Assembly (NCBI GenBank): GCA_963753615.1
Contig: CAVWCW010000021.1
Coordinates: forward strand, 1 to 64,000
DNA: 64,000 bases
DNA from: CAVWCW01 sp963753615
Lineage (GTDB): Bacteria; Pseudomonadota; Gammaproteobacteria; Chromatiales; Chromatiaceae
Direction of reading: 5' to 3'
How positions within the stretch are numbered: the first letter of the stretch is position 1; the number at the start of each line of letters is the position of its first letter. Below, one piece after another: positions 54,191 to 63,795 of the stretch. Under the pieces are notes generated by a model, which made no database searches, had not been told where the DNA came from, and saw only the letters and a list, made by a program, of their open reading frames with translations. The position numbers were made by a program, and so were the translations under genes.

Positions 54191-54664
54191 CAAGATCGTC
54201 GTTTATCGGATTCGGGCTCGGGCGCGGGCACCGCGTCGAGTCGAGCCGCTGCCTCGGTCGCTCGATGGGCCGTCGCCCCCCATCTGCCTGGCAACGACTC
54301 GGCCCGATGCAATTTCCTGTTTTCGGCCCATGATGCCGCTCATCCACCCCCTGCTGACTTCGGCATTTGCGTGCCGCCCACAGGGTCCCGGCCAAGCCGG
54401 GGCAATCCGACCCATTGGAACGAAGCACTTTCCTTGCCGGCCTGGCCTGGCGCATCGCGAGTCACGGGGAGCAAAACGACTTGGGAACGATAACGTTTTA
54501 CTTTCCGAATTAATGTCTACTGGTTCGCGGATTGTGGATTATCAATGTAAAAATCTGTCGATGCTCGTAGGGTAGTTACCGAGAGCCTCATAGCTGTTTT
54601 AGAGGGCGGTCGCAAACCCTCGGACTGTGGCTCGAAGACCCATCAAGCAGAGGGAGTTGAAGCA
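54191..54664. other. Intergenic region before the TSP3 protein gene
   Basis: No gene in either direction. The last 200 bp turn A+T-rich, with TAACGTTTTAC and TAATGTCTAC as possible promoter parts. From about 54570 the sequence GGGTAGTTACCGAGAGCC to GGTCGCAAACC could fold, but I cannot match it to a known RNA. Confidence 0.5.
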
Positions 54665-56688
54665 ATGAAAGCGCGTCAATTAGCACTGTCCACGACTCGC
54701 AAACGTGGAACGAAATTCCCGGTCTTTACCGTCGCCGCCTCCACGGTGGCGTTGCTGGGAGCACTCTCGGCGCCGCAGGCGCTGGCGTATACAGTATCCC
54801 ACGATTTCTCCCTGGACGATGTCCAGCGGGGCTGGTGGGGTTACACCTACGCTCAAACCCCGGGTATCGTCTGCACCTGGTGTACCCCGATGATCGACAA
54901 GAAGACCGGCGATGCGCTCTATCCGGTCGAGCATACCTTCGGCTTCGAGGTCGTCGATTTCGTCGGCGCTGGGGACAAAGTCATCGACTGGGACTGGGAA
55001 GAAGGATTCGCCGGCAACTTCGTCGATGCCGACACCGGGGAAACCGGCTTGGCGGTGGCCAACGTCGATACCGCGGTATTCAAGGCACCTTACCCCTACG
55101 GCACCTGGCTCGAGGGCCTGGGCGCCAACAGCGTCAAGGCGTCCACCGAGAATTATTCGGTGATGGAACACGTCCTGTCCTGCTTCGAGACCCTGCCGTA
55201 CTTCTATGCCGATCCGGTTACCGGCGTCCAGGCGGTTCTGGAGGACCCGGAGACCGGGCTGCCGATCTTCGACTGCTCCATCGGCGAGTTGGACGATGTC
55301 CTGCTAGAAGTCGTGGATGGCGTGCCGACGGTACCCTTGGGTGTTGATCCCGATGGGAGCCCGTCCATCCCGCCGAACGAGAGCACGATTCTGAACGACA
55401 TCGCGGTCAGCGACGACTACTCGGTCACCAAGAAGGACGACGGCAAGGCCCTGTACCGTTTCGGTACCGCGGTCAAGCGGCCGGTCGACATGCGCATGTA
55501 CGCAGCCATGCCGCTGCCCGCGGCATGGAAGGTCCCCGGCGCCAACTACGAGGTGACCAGCGCCTATCTGACCGTCAAGCACACCGTCACCAACAACCCG
55601 AACGACCAGATCCGCCCCGAGGACATGGAGAACGAGGCCGCCAAGGGCCACAAGCCGGGCTACACCGATACCGGTGGCGGTTACTGGGTCTCGGACATGG
55701 ATTGCTACGAGGGCGACGGGCACTTTATCCCGCAGGGCACGGTGTTTAAGACCCCGCGGTTCGAGGCCCCGCCGTCGGGTGATGTCCCGGTGGCTACCTT
55801 CTCTGAGGACCTGTCGGAAGGTTTGACCAACGCCTGGCTCACCACCATCGACCGCGAGCCCTTCGAGTTTTCCTATGACACCGATGGCGACGGTAGCGCG
55901 GACGTGAGCAGCCCGCTGCCCGACGACACCCTCGGCACCCTGCTCTCCGGTCCCCGTTGGCGCCTGCTCCCGCCCAAGTTCGGGCAGGACATGCCCGGGC
56001 TGGACATCCCGCTGATCCCCTGCTCGGAGGTGCCCTTCGACTCGTTCAACCTCAAGTACACCCACGGCGAACTGACGGAGACCATCATCGACCTGCTCGA
56101 TTGGGAAGAGGTCTGCTACCCCGATTGGCCGAATCCGGGCGACTACACCTGCGTGCCGGAAAGCCCCCTGTCCACCTCCGAGGGCTGGGTCGATTACACC
56201 CAGAACCCGCAGAACGATCCTCTCGTTCATCGGGCGGACGGTACGCCAATCTCGGTCAACGGTGCGCCGCTGACCGAGGACTTCGACGTGACGGTCTACA
56301 TCAAGGGCGACAAGAAGGCGGTGCGGCTGTATTCGGCGACCCTCGACATCGAGTATACCGGAGAGGTGGTAGATACCGACGGTGACGGCGTCAACGACGA
56401 TGTCGACAACTGCCCGGCCGATCTCCGAATGCCGACCAGGCGGACGGCGACGGCGACGGCGTTGGAGACGTCTGCGACAACTGCCCGCTCGACCCGAATC
56501 CGGACCAGTTGGACACCGACGGTGACGGCATCGGCGACGCCTGCGTGCCAAGCGACGATATGGACGGCGACGGCGTGCCGGACGACGTGGACAATTGCCC
56601 GACCGTTCCCAACCCCAGTCAGCAAAACAGCGATGGGGACGCCTACGGCAATGCTTGCGACCCGTTGCCGAACATTCCTAATCCCTAA
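54665..56688 (+). CDS. Large exported protein with C-terminal thrombospondin type 3 (calcium-binding) repeats (frame broken once)
   Basis: About 674 residues. An N-terminal extended signal peptide (AASTVALLGALSAPQALA, after a basic stretch) leads into a large acidic beta-rich region (residues 45-570) with paired cysteines (VCTWCTP, DCS, DCYEG, PCSEV, VCYPDW) and no domain I recognise. From 56370 the sequence encodes TSP3-type Ca-binding units: DTDGDGVNDDVDNCP, DGDGDGVGDVCDNCP, DTDGDGIGDAC, DMDGDGVPDDVDNCP and a final NSDGDAYGNAC. One base is missing near 56418-56423; without repair the last 90 residues become Thr/Ala/Arg-rich nonsense. The true stop is TAA 56686-56688. GAGGGAG precedes the ATG. 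The protein is probably surface or periplasmic; role unknown. Confidence 0.8.
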
Positions 56689-56712
56689 ACCGACCGCGTA
56701 GCAACGCGACCC

Positions 56713-56745
56713 GCTGACCCCGCTTCGTGCGGGGTCAGCCTTTTT
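56713..56745 (+). terminator. Intrinsic terminator after the TSP3 protein gene
   Basis: Arms GCTGACCCCGC and GCGGGGTCAGC (11 bp), loop TTCGT, then TTTTT at 56741-56745. Confidence 0.93.
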
Positions 56746-56804
56746 GAGGACCGGAATCTTGTGTATAACGTGGCAGGGTTCAGAAGTAATCGAGAGGGGA
56801 AGAG

Positions 56805-58442
56805 ATGATGATGAGCAAACGACTGGGAAGGACCGGGGTATGGCTCTGTGTCCTCGCGCTGAGCGCCGGTGTTCAGGCGGGCGAAATGGAGGGGCATTCG
56901 ACGCCGGCCCCTCCGGAGGGATCGGAAGTTCCCCCTGCCGCCCCGGCAACGCCCGGCCCCCGCACCGTGCCATTCAGGGGGGGCGGTCTTGGTCCGGGCA
57001 TCGCGACGCCTCCGGCGGCGCCGGCAGCTCCCCCGGCTGCCGCCGAAGAACCACCCCTGCTGCAAGCGGTTCGCCAGGGCGATCTGGAAGCGGTCGACGG
57101 GCTCCTGGAGTCCGGCGCCGACCCGAATGCGGCCTCCCCTTTGGGCGCGACGCCGCTTCACGAGGCGGCGGCCCTCGGCCGGACCGAGATCGCTCGAATG
57201 CTCCTCGAGGCGGGGGCCAATCCCCACGCCCGCGATGCGCAGGAGCAGACCCCGCTGTTTCTGGCCGCCTCCCACGGGGCGGAACCGATCGTGGAAATGC
57301 TGCTGGAACGGGGGGTCGATCCCGATCCCAAGGGCGCCGCCGGCCTGACTCCGCTGATGATCGCCGCCGCCCGTGGCGATCAAACGATTGCCGAGCTTTT
57401 GCTGGCCCGCAGTGCCTCGCTCAAGACCCTGGACGCCCACGGCAAGACGCCCCTGATATTGGCCGCGCAGCGGGGCAGGGCGCCCTTGGTGGCCTTGTTT
57501 CTGGAGCATGGCGCCGACCCGAATGTGAAAGATAACCACGGCGCCAGCGCCCTGATCTATGCGGTCGCTTCGGGCCAGGGCGAAATCGTTGCCGAGTTGC
57601 TGGAAAAAGGCGCCGACGTGCACCTCGCCCTGGCGGGCAATATCACCCCGCTGCTGATGGCGGCGAGGCGCCAGGATCCGTCGACGGTCGCCCTGCTGAT
57701 CAAGCATGGGGCGGAGGTCAACGAAGCGGATACCGGCGGCGTCACCCCGCTGATGAAGGCGGTGGGGGAAGGGCCGGTCGAGAGCGTCGAACTGCTGCTC
57801 GCCAACGGGGCCAAGATCGAGGCCAGGAGCCGCATGGGACGCACGCCCCTGGCTTACGCCGTGGTGCGGGGCAGCCCGGAGTTGGTGGATCTGCTGCTGG
57901 CCAAGGGCGCCGCGGTGGATGCCCGCGACCGGCGGGGCGTGTCGCCCCTGCAACTCGCCACCGCCAAGGGCAATACAGCGGTCATGGAACGCCTGCTGAC
58001 GGCAGGTGCGGTGCTGGACGGCAGCGATATGATAGGCATTACCCCGTTGATGAGCGCCGCCTGGAACGGCCGCCTCGACGCCCTTCAGTTGCTGCTGTCC
58101 AAAGGGCCTGCGCTGGATGCCCGCGAGAGTCGCAATGGCCAGACCGCCCTGATGATGGCGGCGCTAAGGGGCCATGCCGCCCTGATTCCGCCCCTGGTGG
58201 AGGCCGGTGCCGGCATCGATCTGCAGGACAACGGCGGGCGCACCGCCCTGTTGTATGCGGTGGGGGCGGGGCATCGGGATGCGGTGGCGGCCCTGGTGGC
58301 CGCGGGCGCCGATCCCGGGATCGCGGATGAGGACGGCCGGTTGCCCCTGGCGGTCGCCGAGGGCATGAACCGCGAGCGCATCGCCAAGCTGCTGCGGCCG
58401 GTTGCCGAACCGCCGGCCGCCGACGAGCAGGCTAGCGACTAA
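56805..58442 (+). CDS. Exported ankyrin-repeat protein (14 units)
   Basis: 545 residues. A signal peptide (TGVWLCVLALSAGVQA, cleavage near residue 25) is followed by a Pro/Ala-rich linker (about 30-80) and then 14 consecutive ankyrin units of 33 residues with the TPLxxAA...GxxxxxxLLLxxGA pattern (to about residue 530) and a short acidic tail. The units are closely similar, indicating recent internal duplication. It likely mediates protein binding in the periplasm. GAGGGGAAGAG precedes three in-frame ATGs (56805, 56808, 56811). It follows the TSP3 gene's terminator and converges, with an 11-bp overlap, on the DUF4124 gene. Confidence 0.9.
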   Translation: MMMSKRLGRTGVWLCVLALSAGVQAGEMEGHSTPAPPEGSEVPPAAPATPGPRTVPFRGGGLGPGIATPPAAPAAPPAAAEEPPLLQAVRQGDLEAVDGLLESGADPNAASPLGATPLHEAAALGRTEIARMLLEAGANPHARDAQEQTPLFLAASHGAEPIVEMLLERGVDPDPKGAAGLTPLMIAAARGDQTIAELLLARSASLKTLDAHGKTPLILAAQRGRAPLVALFLEHGADPNVKDNHGASALIYAVASGQGEIVAELLEKGADVHLALAGNITPLLMAARRQDPSTVALLIKHGAEVNEADTGGVTPLMKAVGEGPVESVELLLANGAKIEARSRMGRTPLAYAVVRGSPELVDLLLAKGAAVDARDRRGVSPLQLATAKGNTAVMERLLTAGAVLDGSDMIGITPLMSAAWNGRLDALQLLLSKGPALDARESRNGQTALMMAALRGHAALIPPLVEAGAGIDLQDNGGRTALLYAVGAGHRDAVAALVAAGADPGIADEDGRLPLAVAEGMNRERIAKLLRPVAEPPAADEQASD

Positions 58443-58933
58443 GCGCCGGCGAGGCTATGCCGCTGGGCAGGTGCAGCCGGCCGCTGGGCAGCGGTCTGGG
58501 CGTCGGATGCGGGCCGCCCGGCCAAGGCGGGTGTGGCAACGGCGGGTGGATCGGCGGCCGCGGTCGGTGGGGAGGCCAGTAGTAGCCCGGCCCCCAGTAG
58601 GTCGGCAGGTCGCTGGGCACCGGCGGGGCTTCGGGCTCCTGCGCGGCAGGCGGGGGAGCGGGTTCAGGCCGCGCCGCTTCGCGCTCGGCACGCGCCTGTT
58701 CCATCCGCTCCAGCTGGTTCTGGATCGAGTAGGCTTCGCTCAGCCTCCGGGTCCGCCGGGGGCAGCGACAGTTCCACCGGCTCGGCGTCGGCTGCGGCCT
58801 CCGCCGGCGGGCGGTCGCCGAACTGAACCTGGCCGCGCTCGTCCACCCAGCGGTAGACCTCGCACCAGGCGGCCTGGGACAGCAGCAGGGGCGCCAATAG
58901 CAGCCCCCGGAGGCGGTTGGTCGTAGCGCCCAT
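58432..58933 (-). CDS. Exported DUF4124-domain protein with Pro/His-rich tail (frame broken once)
   Basis: About 166 residues after repair. A signal peptide (RGLLLAPLLLSQAAWC) precedes the DUF4124 motif EVYRWVDERGQVQFGDRPP. After a one-base break near 58747-58756 the frame continues RRLSEAYSIQNQLERMEQARAER into a Pro/His/Tyr-rich tail (YYWPPHRPRPPIHPPLPHPP). In the unrepaired frame the protein stops at 58664. DUF4124 proteins are common exported proteins of gammaproteobacteria; function not known. It starts 10 bp after the phosphofructokinase stop, in the same direction. Confidence 0.78.
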
Positions 58934-58943
58934 GCCGCCGTTT

Positions 58944-60066
58944 TCAGTCGCCCAGGTTGGTGCCGACCCGCCGGGCGGCGGTGATCCAGGGGTGATCCGG
59001 CGGGATCAGGTTGCGCTGGCCGGCGACCTGGTCGAGCGGCACGGGCACCGCCGCGTCGCCCCGCGAGGCCACCATCACCCCGTAGGTCCCCTGGTGAATC
59101 AGCTCTGCGCAGGCCGAACCGAGGCGGGTGGCGAGCAGCCGGTCCGCCGCCGACGGCGTGCCGCCCCGCTGTAGATGCCCGAGGATCGGTGACCCGGGAC
59201 TCCAGGTTGGTGAGTGCTTCGAGCTCTCCCGAAAGCTTCAGGGTGTGGCCCAGGTGTGCGGTCTCCAACTCCGCAAGCTCCGCCTTGGCCTTCTTCTTCT
59301 CCCCTTTCTCGCCCGGGTTCAGCTTGCGCACCTCGGCGGCGTGGAAGGCTGCCGCGTGCTCTCGGGACATGGCGCCCTCGGCCACCGCCACGATGCTGAA
59401 GTTTTTGCCGCTTTTGGAGCGCTTGCGGATCGCCTCGGCCACCGATTCCACGTCGTAGGGGATCTCCGGGATCAGAATCACGTCGGCCCCGCCGGCGATG
59501 CCGGCGCCCAGGGCGAGCCAGCCCGCCCGGTGCCCCATGATCTCGCACACGATAATGCGGTGATGGCTGTGGGCGGTGCTGTGCAGCCGGTCGATGGCCT
59601 CGGTGGCGATGCCGAGCGCGGTATCGAAGCCGAAGGTAACGTCGGTCATGGCGACATCGTTGTCGATGGTCTTGGGCAGGGTGACGACATTGAGCCCGCG
59701 CTGCATCAGCCGCAGGGCGTTTTTCTGGGTGCCGCCGCCGCCCAGGCAGACCAGGGCATCCAGGTGGTTGGCCTCGTAGTTCTCGACGATCACATCGGTC
59801 ATGTCCTGGACCTTGCCGCCGATGGTCATGCGATGCGGCTTGTCGCGGCTGGTGCCGAGGATGGTGCCGCCCTTGGTGAGGATTCCGGAAAGGCTGCTGC
59901 TGTCGAGGCGCACGCTGCGGTTTTCCACGAGCCCGCGGAAACCGTCGCGAAAGCCGATGACCTGCATGTCGAACTCGCCCAGGGCGGCCTTGCCGACGCC
60001 GCGGATGGCGGCATTGAGGCCGGGGCTGTCTCCGCCGGCGGTTAGGATTCCGATGGATTTTGTCAT
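58944..60066 (-). CDS. 6-phosphofructokinase (ATP or PPi donor unresolved; frame broken once)
   Basis: About 374 residues. The active site is clear: ILTAGGDSPGLNAAIRG, KTIDNDVAMTDVTFGFDTA and EIMGHRAGWLALGAGIAGGAD. At the donor-determining positions it reads CLGGGGTQKN (ATP enzymes GGDGS, PPi enzymes GGDDS) and PKTIDND (Lys typical of PPi-dependent enzymes, Gly in E. coli PfkA), so the phosphoryl donor cannot be decided by eye. An extra base near 59187 breaks the frame (VT to ILGHLQRGGTPSAADRLLA); the repaired protein stops at 58944-58946 after VGTNLGD. The unrepaired frame runs on through the DUF4124 gene as a spurious tail. Confidence 0.9.
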
Positions 60067-60386
60067 GGCTGGCTACTTCTTTGCGGTTGGATGGTTGGGA
60101 AGCGCGCCGGAATTCCGCTGGCAAATCCGCAAAATCCCGGCCCGTTGATGGAGCGTTGACCGAACTGTATAGGATAGCCGGCCATTGTGAAATTTTTTCG
60201 TCAGACGCGGCGCCTGCCCTGAGCCCCTGCGATTGTGCCCAGACTTGATATTTTTCCCTTTTGCCACACCTTTTATGGGGGAACGACGATTAACCGGCAT
60301 GGGGACAACCTCTCCGGCACCCGTCAGCCGTGAATCGGCCTATAACCATCGTCGTGGCAGGAATAGTCGAGTCCCGGGTGAATGCG
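60067..60386. other. Divergent intergenic region between pfk and the serine protease gene
   Basis: 320 bp with no gene. Composition is lower in G+C near 60190-60280 (runs AATTTTTTC, TATTTTTCCCTTTTG), typical of promoter DNA. No convincing sigma-E or sigma-70 pair with correct spacing was found. Confidence 0.5.
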
Positions 60387-61748
60387 ATGCAAAGTAAAAT
60401 CCCAACCAGGCCCATCGGCCGCGCGTTAGCGGCCTGGACCCTGCTGCTGGCGGCCGGTCTGGCCCAGGCCGGGGCACTGCCGCTGATGCAGAACGCAACG
60501 GGCCTGCCGAGCCTGGCCCCGCTGCTGCGGGAGGTAACCCCGGCGGTGGTCAACATCTCGGTGCTCACCCGTGCGCCCGCCAGCACTAATCCGTTGTTCT
60601 CAGACCCGTTTTTTCAGTACTTTTTCGACCTGCCGGAGTCCCGACAGCTCAGCCCCCAACGCAGCGCCGGATCCGGGGTCATCGTCGACGCCGATCAGGG
60701 CCTGGTGCTCACCAACCATCACGTGATCCAGAATGCCGACCGGATTCTGGTGACCTTGAAGGACCGCCGCAGCCTGGAGGCCGAATTGGTGGGTAGCGAT
60801 CCGGAGACCGACGTCGCCCTGCTGCGCATCGCCGCGAAGGGACTGACCTCGGTTCCGCTGGGTGATTCCGATCTGCTCGAGGTCGGCGACTTCGTAGCGG
60901 CGATCGGCAACCCGTTCGGGCTCGGCCAGACGGTCACCTCCGGCATCGTCAGCGCCCTGGGGCGAAGTGGTCTGGATATCGAGGGCTACGAGGACTTTAT
61001 CCAGACCGATGCCTCCATCAACCCGGGAAACTCCGGCGGCCCTCTGGTCAACCTGCGCGGCGAGATGGTGGGCATGAGCACCGCCATCATTGGCCCAAGC
61101 GGGGGCAATGTGGGTATCGGCTTTGCCGTGCCGAGTAACATGGCCAAGTCGGTGCTGGCGCAGCTGCAGCGCTATGGTGAAGTCCGGCGCGGCCGGCTCG
61201 GGGTTGCGGTACAGGACCTCACCCCCGAAATCGGCGAGGCGCTGGGCATCGGCGTGGTCCAAGGGGCGGTGATCAGCCAGGTGGAGAGCGGCTCGCCGGC
61301 GGAGCTCGCCGGAGTGCGCATCGGCGACGTGGTGGTGTCTATCGACGGCCGGCCGGTGAGCGATTCGCGCGACCTGCGCAATGCGGTCGGGCTGGTGCCC
61401 GTCGGTGAGGAGCTGCGCATCACCCTGCTGCGCGAGGGGCGGGAGAAGAGCTTGCGCGCCAAAGTAGCCCAGGTGGCGGCCGGGATCGAAGCCGTCCGGG
61501 CCGGGGTGCCCCTGCTGGAGGGCGCGCTGTTGCGGGATCAGGTTGAAGGCGGGGTGCTGGTAGGCGAGGTAGAACCCGGCAGCCGGGCCTGGCGGCTCGG
61601 GCTGCGCCCGGCCGACCTGATTCGCGGAGTGAATCGGCGCCCGGTGGGAAGTCTTGCCGAACTGCGCGCCAGCCTCGAGCAGGCAGGCGGCGCGGTGGCC
61701 CTCAACCTCAAGCGAGGCGATGCGGATCTGCTCATCGTGATCGATTGA
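60387..61748 (+). CDS. Periplasmic Do-family serine endoprotease (DegP/DegQ-like)
   Basis: 453 residues. Signal peptide (AAWTLLLAAGLAQA, cleavage near residue 28), trypsin-like domain with triad His112 (TNHHV), Asp142 (ETDVALL) and Ser216 (NPGNSGGPL), then two PDZ domains (about 285-375 and 390-450, including GVAVQDLTPE and GVLVGEVEPGS). It degrades or chaperones misfolded envelope proteins. The shorter Q-loop suggests DegQ rather than DegP. ATG 60387 is chosen because it starts directly before the signal peptide. Confidence 0.93.
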   Translation: MQSKIPTRPIGRALAAWTLLLAAGLAQAGALPLMQNATGLPSLAPLLREVTPAVVNISVLTRAPASTNPLFSDPFFQYFFDLPESRQLSPQRSAGSGVIVDADQGLVLTNHHVIQNADRILVTLKDRRSLEAELVGSDPETDVALLRIAAKGLTSVPLGDSDLLEVGDFVAAIGNPFGLGQTVTSGIVSALGRSGLDIEGYEDFIQTDASINPGNSGGPLVNLRGEMVGMSTAIIGPSGGNVGIGFAVPSNMAKSVLAQLQRYGEVRRGRLGVAVQDLTPEIGEALGIGVVQGAVISQVESGSPAELAGVRIGDVVVSIDGRPVSDSRDLRNAVGLVPVGEELRITLLREGREKSLRAKVAQVAAGIEAVRAGVPLLEGALLRDQVEGGVLVGEVEPGSRAWRLGLRPADLIRGVNRRPVGSLAELRASLEQAGGAVALNLKRGDADLLIVID

Positions 61749-61880
61749 GTGCGGCCTCGGTTCGTTGCGGACGGCGCGGTCCGCTTGGCCTGCAAACAGC
61801 CGGGCCGGGAGGAATAGGGCGATTCGATGAGGTTTTTCCTCTAAAATAATAGCGGGTAAAGCCAACGTTGAGTGTTTCGC

Positions 61881-62003
61881 GTTAGGGGCAGGATGCCTCG
61901 GTATCTTCAATCGTCTCGAGCGATGGAAAACGAAGGCGCTCGGAACCCCCGTTTTCGAAAGCCTTGCGGTAACAAGCCAGGGACGGACTTGTTGCAGCGT
62001 TGC
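61881..62003. repeat. Dispersed intergenic repeat, copy C
   Basis: GGGGCAGGATGCCTCGG, 45 nt later GGCGCTCGGAACCCCCG and TTTTCGAAAGCC, then GGTAACAAGCCAGG and CTTGTTGCAGCGTT. The left stem has drifted, so pairing is weaker than in copy B. It lies in the 348-bp gap between the protease gene and gpmI; the rest of that gap shows only an A+T patch (AAAATAATAG near 61840). Confidence 0.65.
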
Positions 62004-62096
62004 GATAGTGCGGAGGGCGTGGGCTGCGCGCTCCGCGGCGGTGGCTGGGTCGGCAGGGGCTGCCCGGTCTTTTCAACAGCCAACGACAGGAGACGT

Positions 62097-63674
62097 ATGA
62101 ACGCCAAGCATGCGGCGCCCAGACGCCCGGTAATCCTTGTGATCCTGGATGGATTCGGCACCAATCCGAGCAAGCGCAATAACGGTATCGCGCTGGCGGA
62201 TACTCCGCACTTGGACGCCTATTTCTCGCGCTATCCGCACGCGCTGATCCAAGCTTCCGGGCATGCCGTGGGCTTGCCTGACGGCCAGATGGGCAATTCG
62301 GAGGTCGGCCATCTCACCCTGGGCAGCGGGTCCATCGTGCGCCAGGATCTGGTGCGCATCGACGATGCCATTGCCGACGGTTCCTTTTTCGAGAATCCCG
62401 CCTTGGTCGGAGCGATGCGCAGCGCCAAGGAACTTGGACGGCCGGTGCAACTGCTTGGGCTGGTATCGGACGGCGGGGTGCACAGTCAGCTCGCGCACCT
62501 GCTGGCCCTGATCGAACTCAGCCGCCGCTGGGGGGTGCGCCCGCTGCTGCACATGATTACCGACGGCCGGGATACCCCGCCACGCTCTGCTCTGGGCTAT
62601 CTGCAAGCGGTAGAGTCGGCCCTGCAAGCCGCCGGTGGAGCCATTGCCAGCGTCAGCGGACGCTACTACAGCATGGATCGCGACACCCGATGGGAGCGTA
62701 CCGAGCGCGCCTGGCGGGCGATCCAGTTGGGCAAGGGACGGCGGGTGAATTCCGCCCGGGCCGGCATCGAAACGGCCTACGCCCTGGGCGAGAACGACGA
62801 GTTCATTAAACCGTGCATATTGCCCTCCTGGCAGCCGCCGGAGCCCGGGGACCCCCTGATCTTGTTCAATTTTCGCAAAGACCGACCGCGCCAGATCGTC
62901 GCTGCGCTGGGCCAACGGGAATTCGCCGTCTTCGACCGCGGCGGTACGCCGCTGTTCGATGTGACCTGCATGATGCAGTACGACCCGGAGTTCGAAATGC
63001 CTTTTGCATTCGTGCCCGAGGCACCGGCGGCCACGCTGGCCCAGACGGTGAACGCGGCGGGGCTGCACCAGTTGCATTGCGCAGAGACCGAGAAGTACGC
63101 CCATGTCACCTACTTTTTCAACGGCGGCCGGCGCGAGCCATGGCCCGGAGAGGATCGTGTGATGGTGCCCTCGCCAAAGGTCGCCACTTATGACCTGGCG
63201 CCGGAGATGAGCGCCCGGCGGGTGGCGGACGAGGTGATCGAGGCAATCGGTCGAGACGAGTACGCCTTCATTCTGGTCAATTTCGCCAATGGCGACATGG
63301 TGGGGCATACCGCCGTGCGCTCGGCGGTGATCGCCGCGGTGGAGTCCCTGGATCGGGAGGTGGGACGGCTGCTGGAAGCGGCGGTGGCGGCCGACTATTC
63401 GGTGATCCTGACGGCCGATCACGGTAACTGCGAGGAACTGGTGGACCCCACCACCGATGCTCCCCACACCCAGCACACCTCCTATCCGGTGCCCTGCATG
63501 ATCATCGACAGCAGCACCTGGCAGCTCAGCTGCGGCGGTGGTCTGGCCAATATCGCCCCCACCGTGCTGCATTTGATGGGGCTGCCGAAGCCCAAGGGCA
63601 TGACCCATCAATCGCTGCTGTTGAAGGAGATCGAGGTCGAGGTCGACCTCCAGCGCTTCGAGGGGGCTGCCTGA
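62097..63674 (+). CDS. gpmI: 2,3-bisphosphoglycerate-independent phosphoglycerate mutase
   Basis: 525 residues, two-manganese alkaline-phosphatase-superfamily enzyme of glycolysis. Metal and substrate motifs: VILVILDGFG, catalytic Ser68 in DGQMGNSEVGH, HMITDGRDTPP, FRKDRPRQI and the C-terminal LTADHGNCEELVD and PHTQHTSYPVP. ATG 62097 follows AGGAGA; the upstream frame back to 61872 runs through dispersed repeat C and is not coding. Confidence 0.95.
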   Translation: MNAKHAAPRRPVILVILDGFGTNPSKRNNGIALADTPHLDAYFSRYPHALIQASGHAVGLPDGQMGNSEVGHLTLGSGSIVRQDLVRIDDAIADGSFFENPALVGAMRSAKELGRPVQLLGLVSDGGVHSQLAHLLALIELSRRWGVRPLLHMITDGRDTPPRSALGYLQAVESALQAAGGAIASVSGRYYSMDRDTRWERTERAWRAIQLGKGRRVNSARAGIETAYALGENDEFIKPCILPSWQPPEPGDPLILFNFRKDRPRQIVAALGQREFAVFDRGGTPLFDVTCMMQYDPEFEMPFAFVPEAPAATLAQTVNAAGLHQLHCAETEKYAHVTYFFNGGRREPWPGEDRVMVPSPKVATYDLAPEMSARRVADEVIEAIGRDEYAFILVNFANGDMVGHTAVRSAVIAAVESLDREVGRLLEAAVAADYSVILTADHGNCEELVDPTTDAPHTQHTSYPVPCMIIDSSTWQLSCGGGLANIAPTVLHLMGLPKPKGMTHQSLLLKEIEVEVDLQRFEGAA

Positions 63675-63795
63675 TTCGTGAGCCAGGTCTCAGTCGGGCT
63701 CCCGCCGATTGCTATAGTTTCCTTACCGACGAGCCGCAGGCCCCCGTTTCGGGGCCGATGGACTGTCGACAAAGGAAAGCAACAGGGGGAGCCTT

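Noticed and set aside
54560..54660. c-di-GMP riboswitch before the TSP3 protein gene
   Set aside because: GCAAACC and a possible stem occur, but order and spacing of the conserved blocks do not fit.
60190..60310. Sigma-E promoter for the Do-family protease gene
   Set aside because: GGAAC is present near 60280, but no TCxxA-type -10 at proper spacing.
61872..62096. 75-residue N-terminal extension of GpmI
   Set aside because: It is translation of dispersed repeat C; ATG 62097 has a good ribosome-binding site and family-like start.
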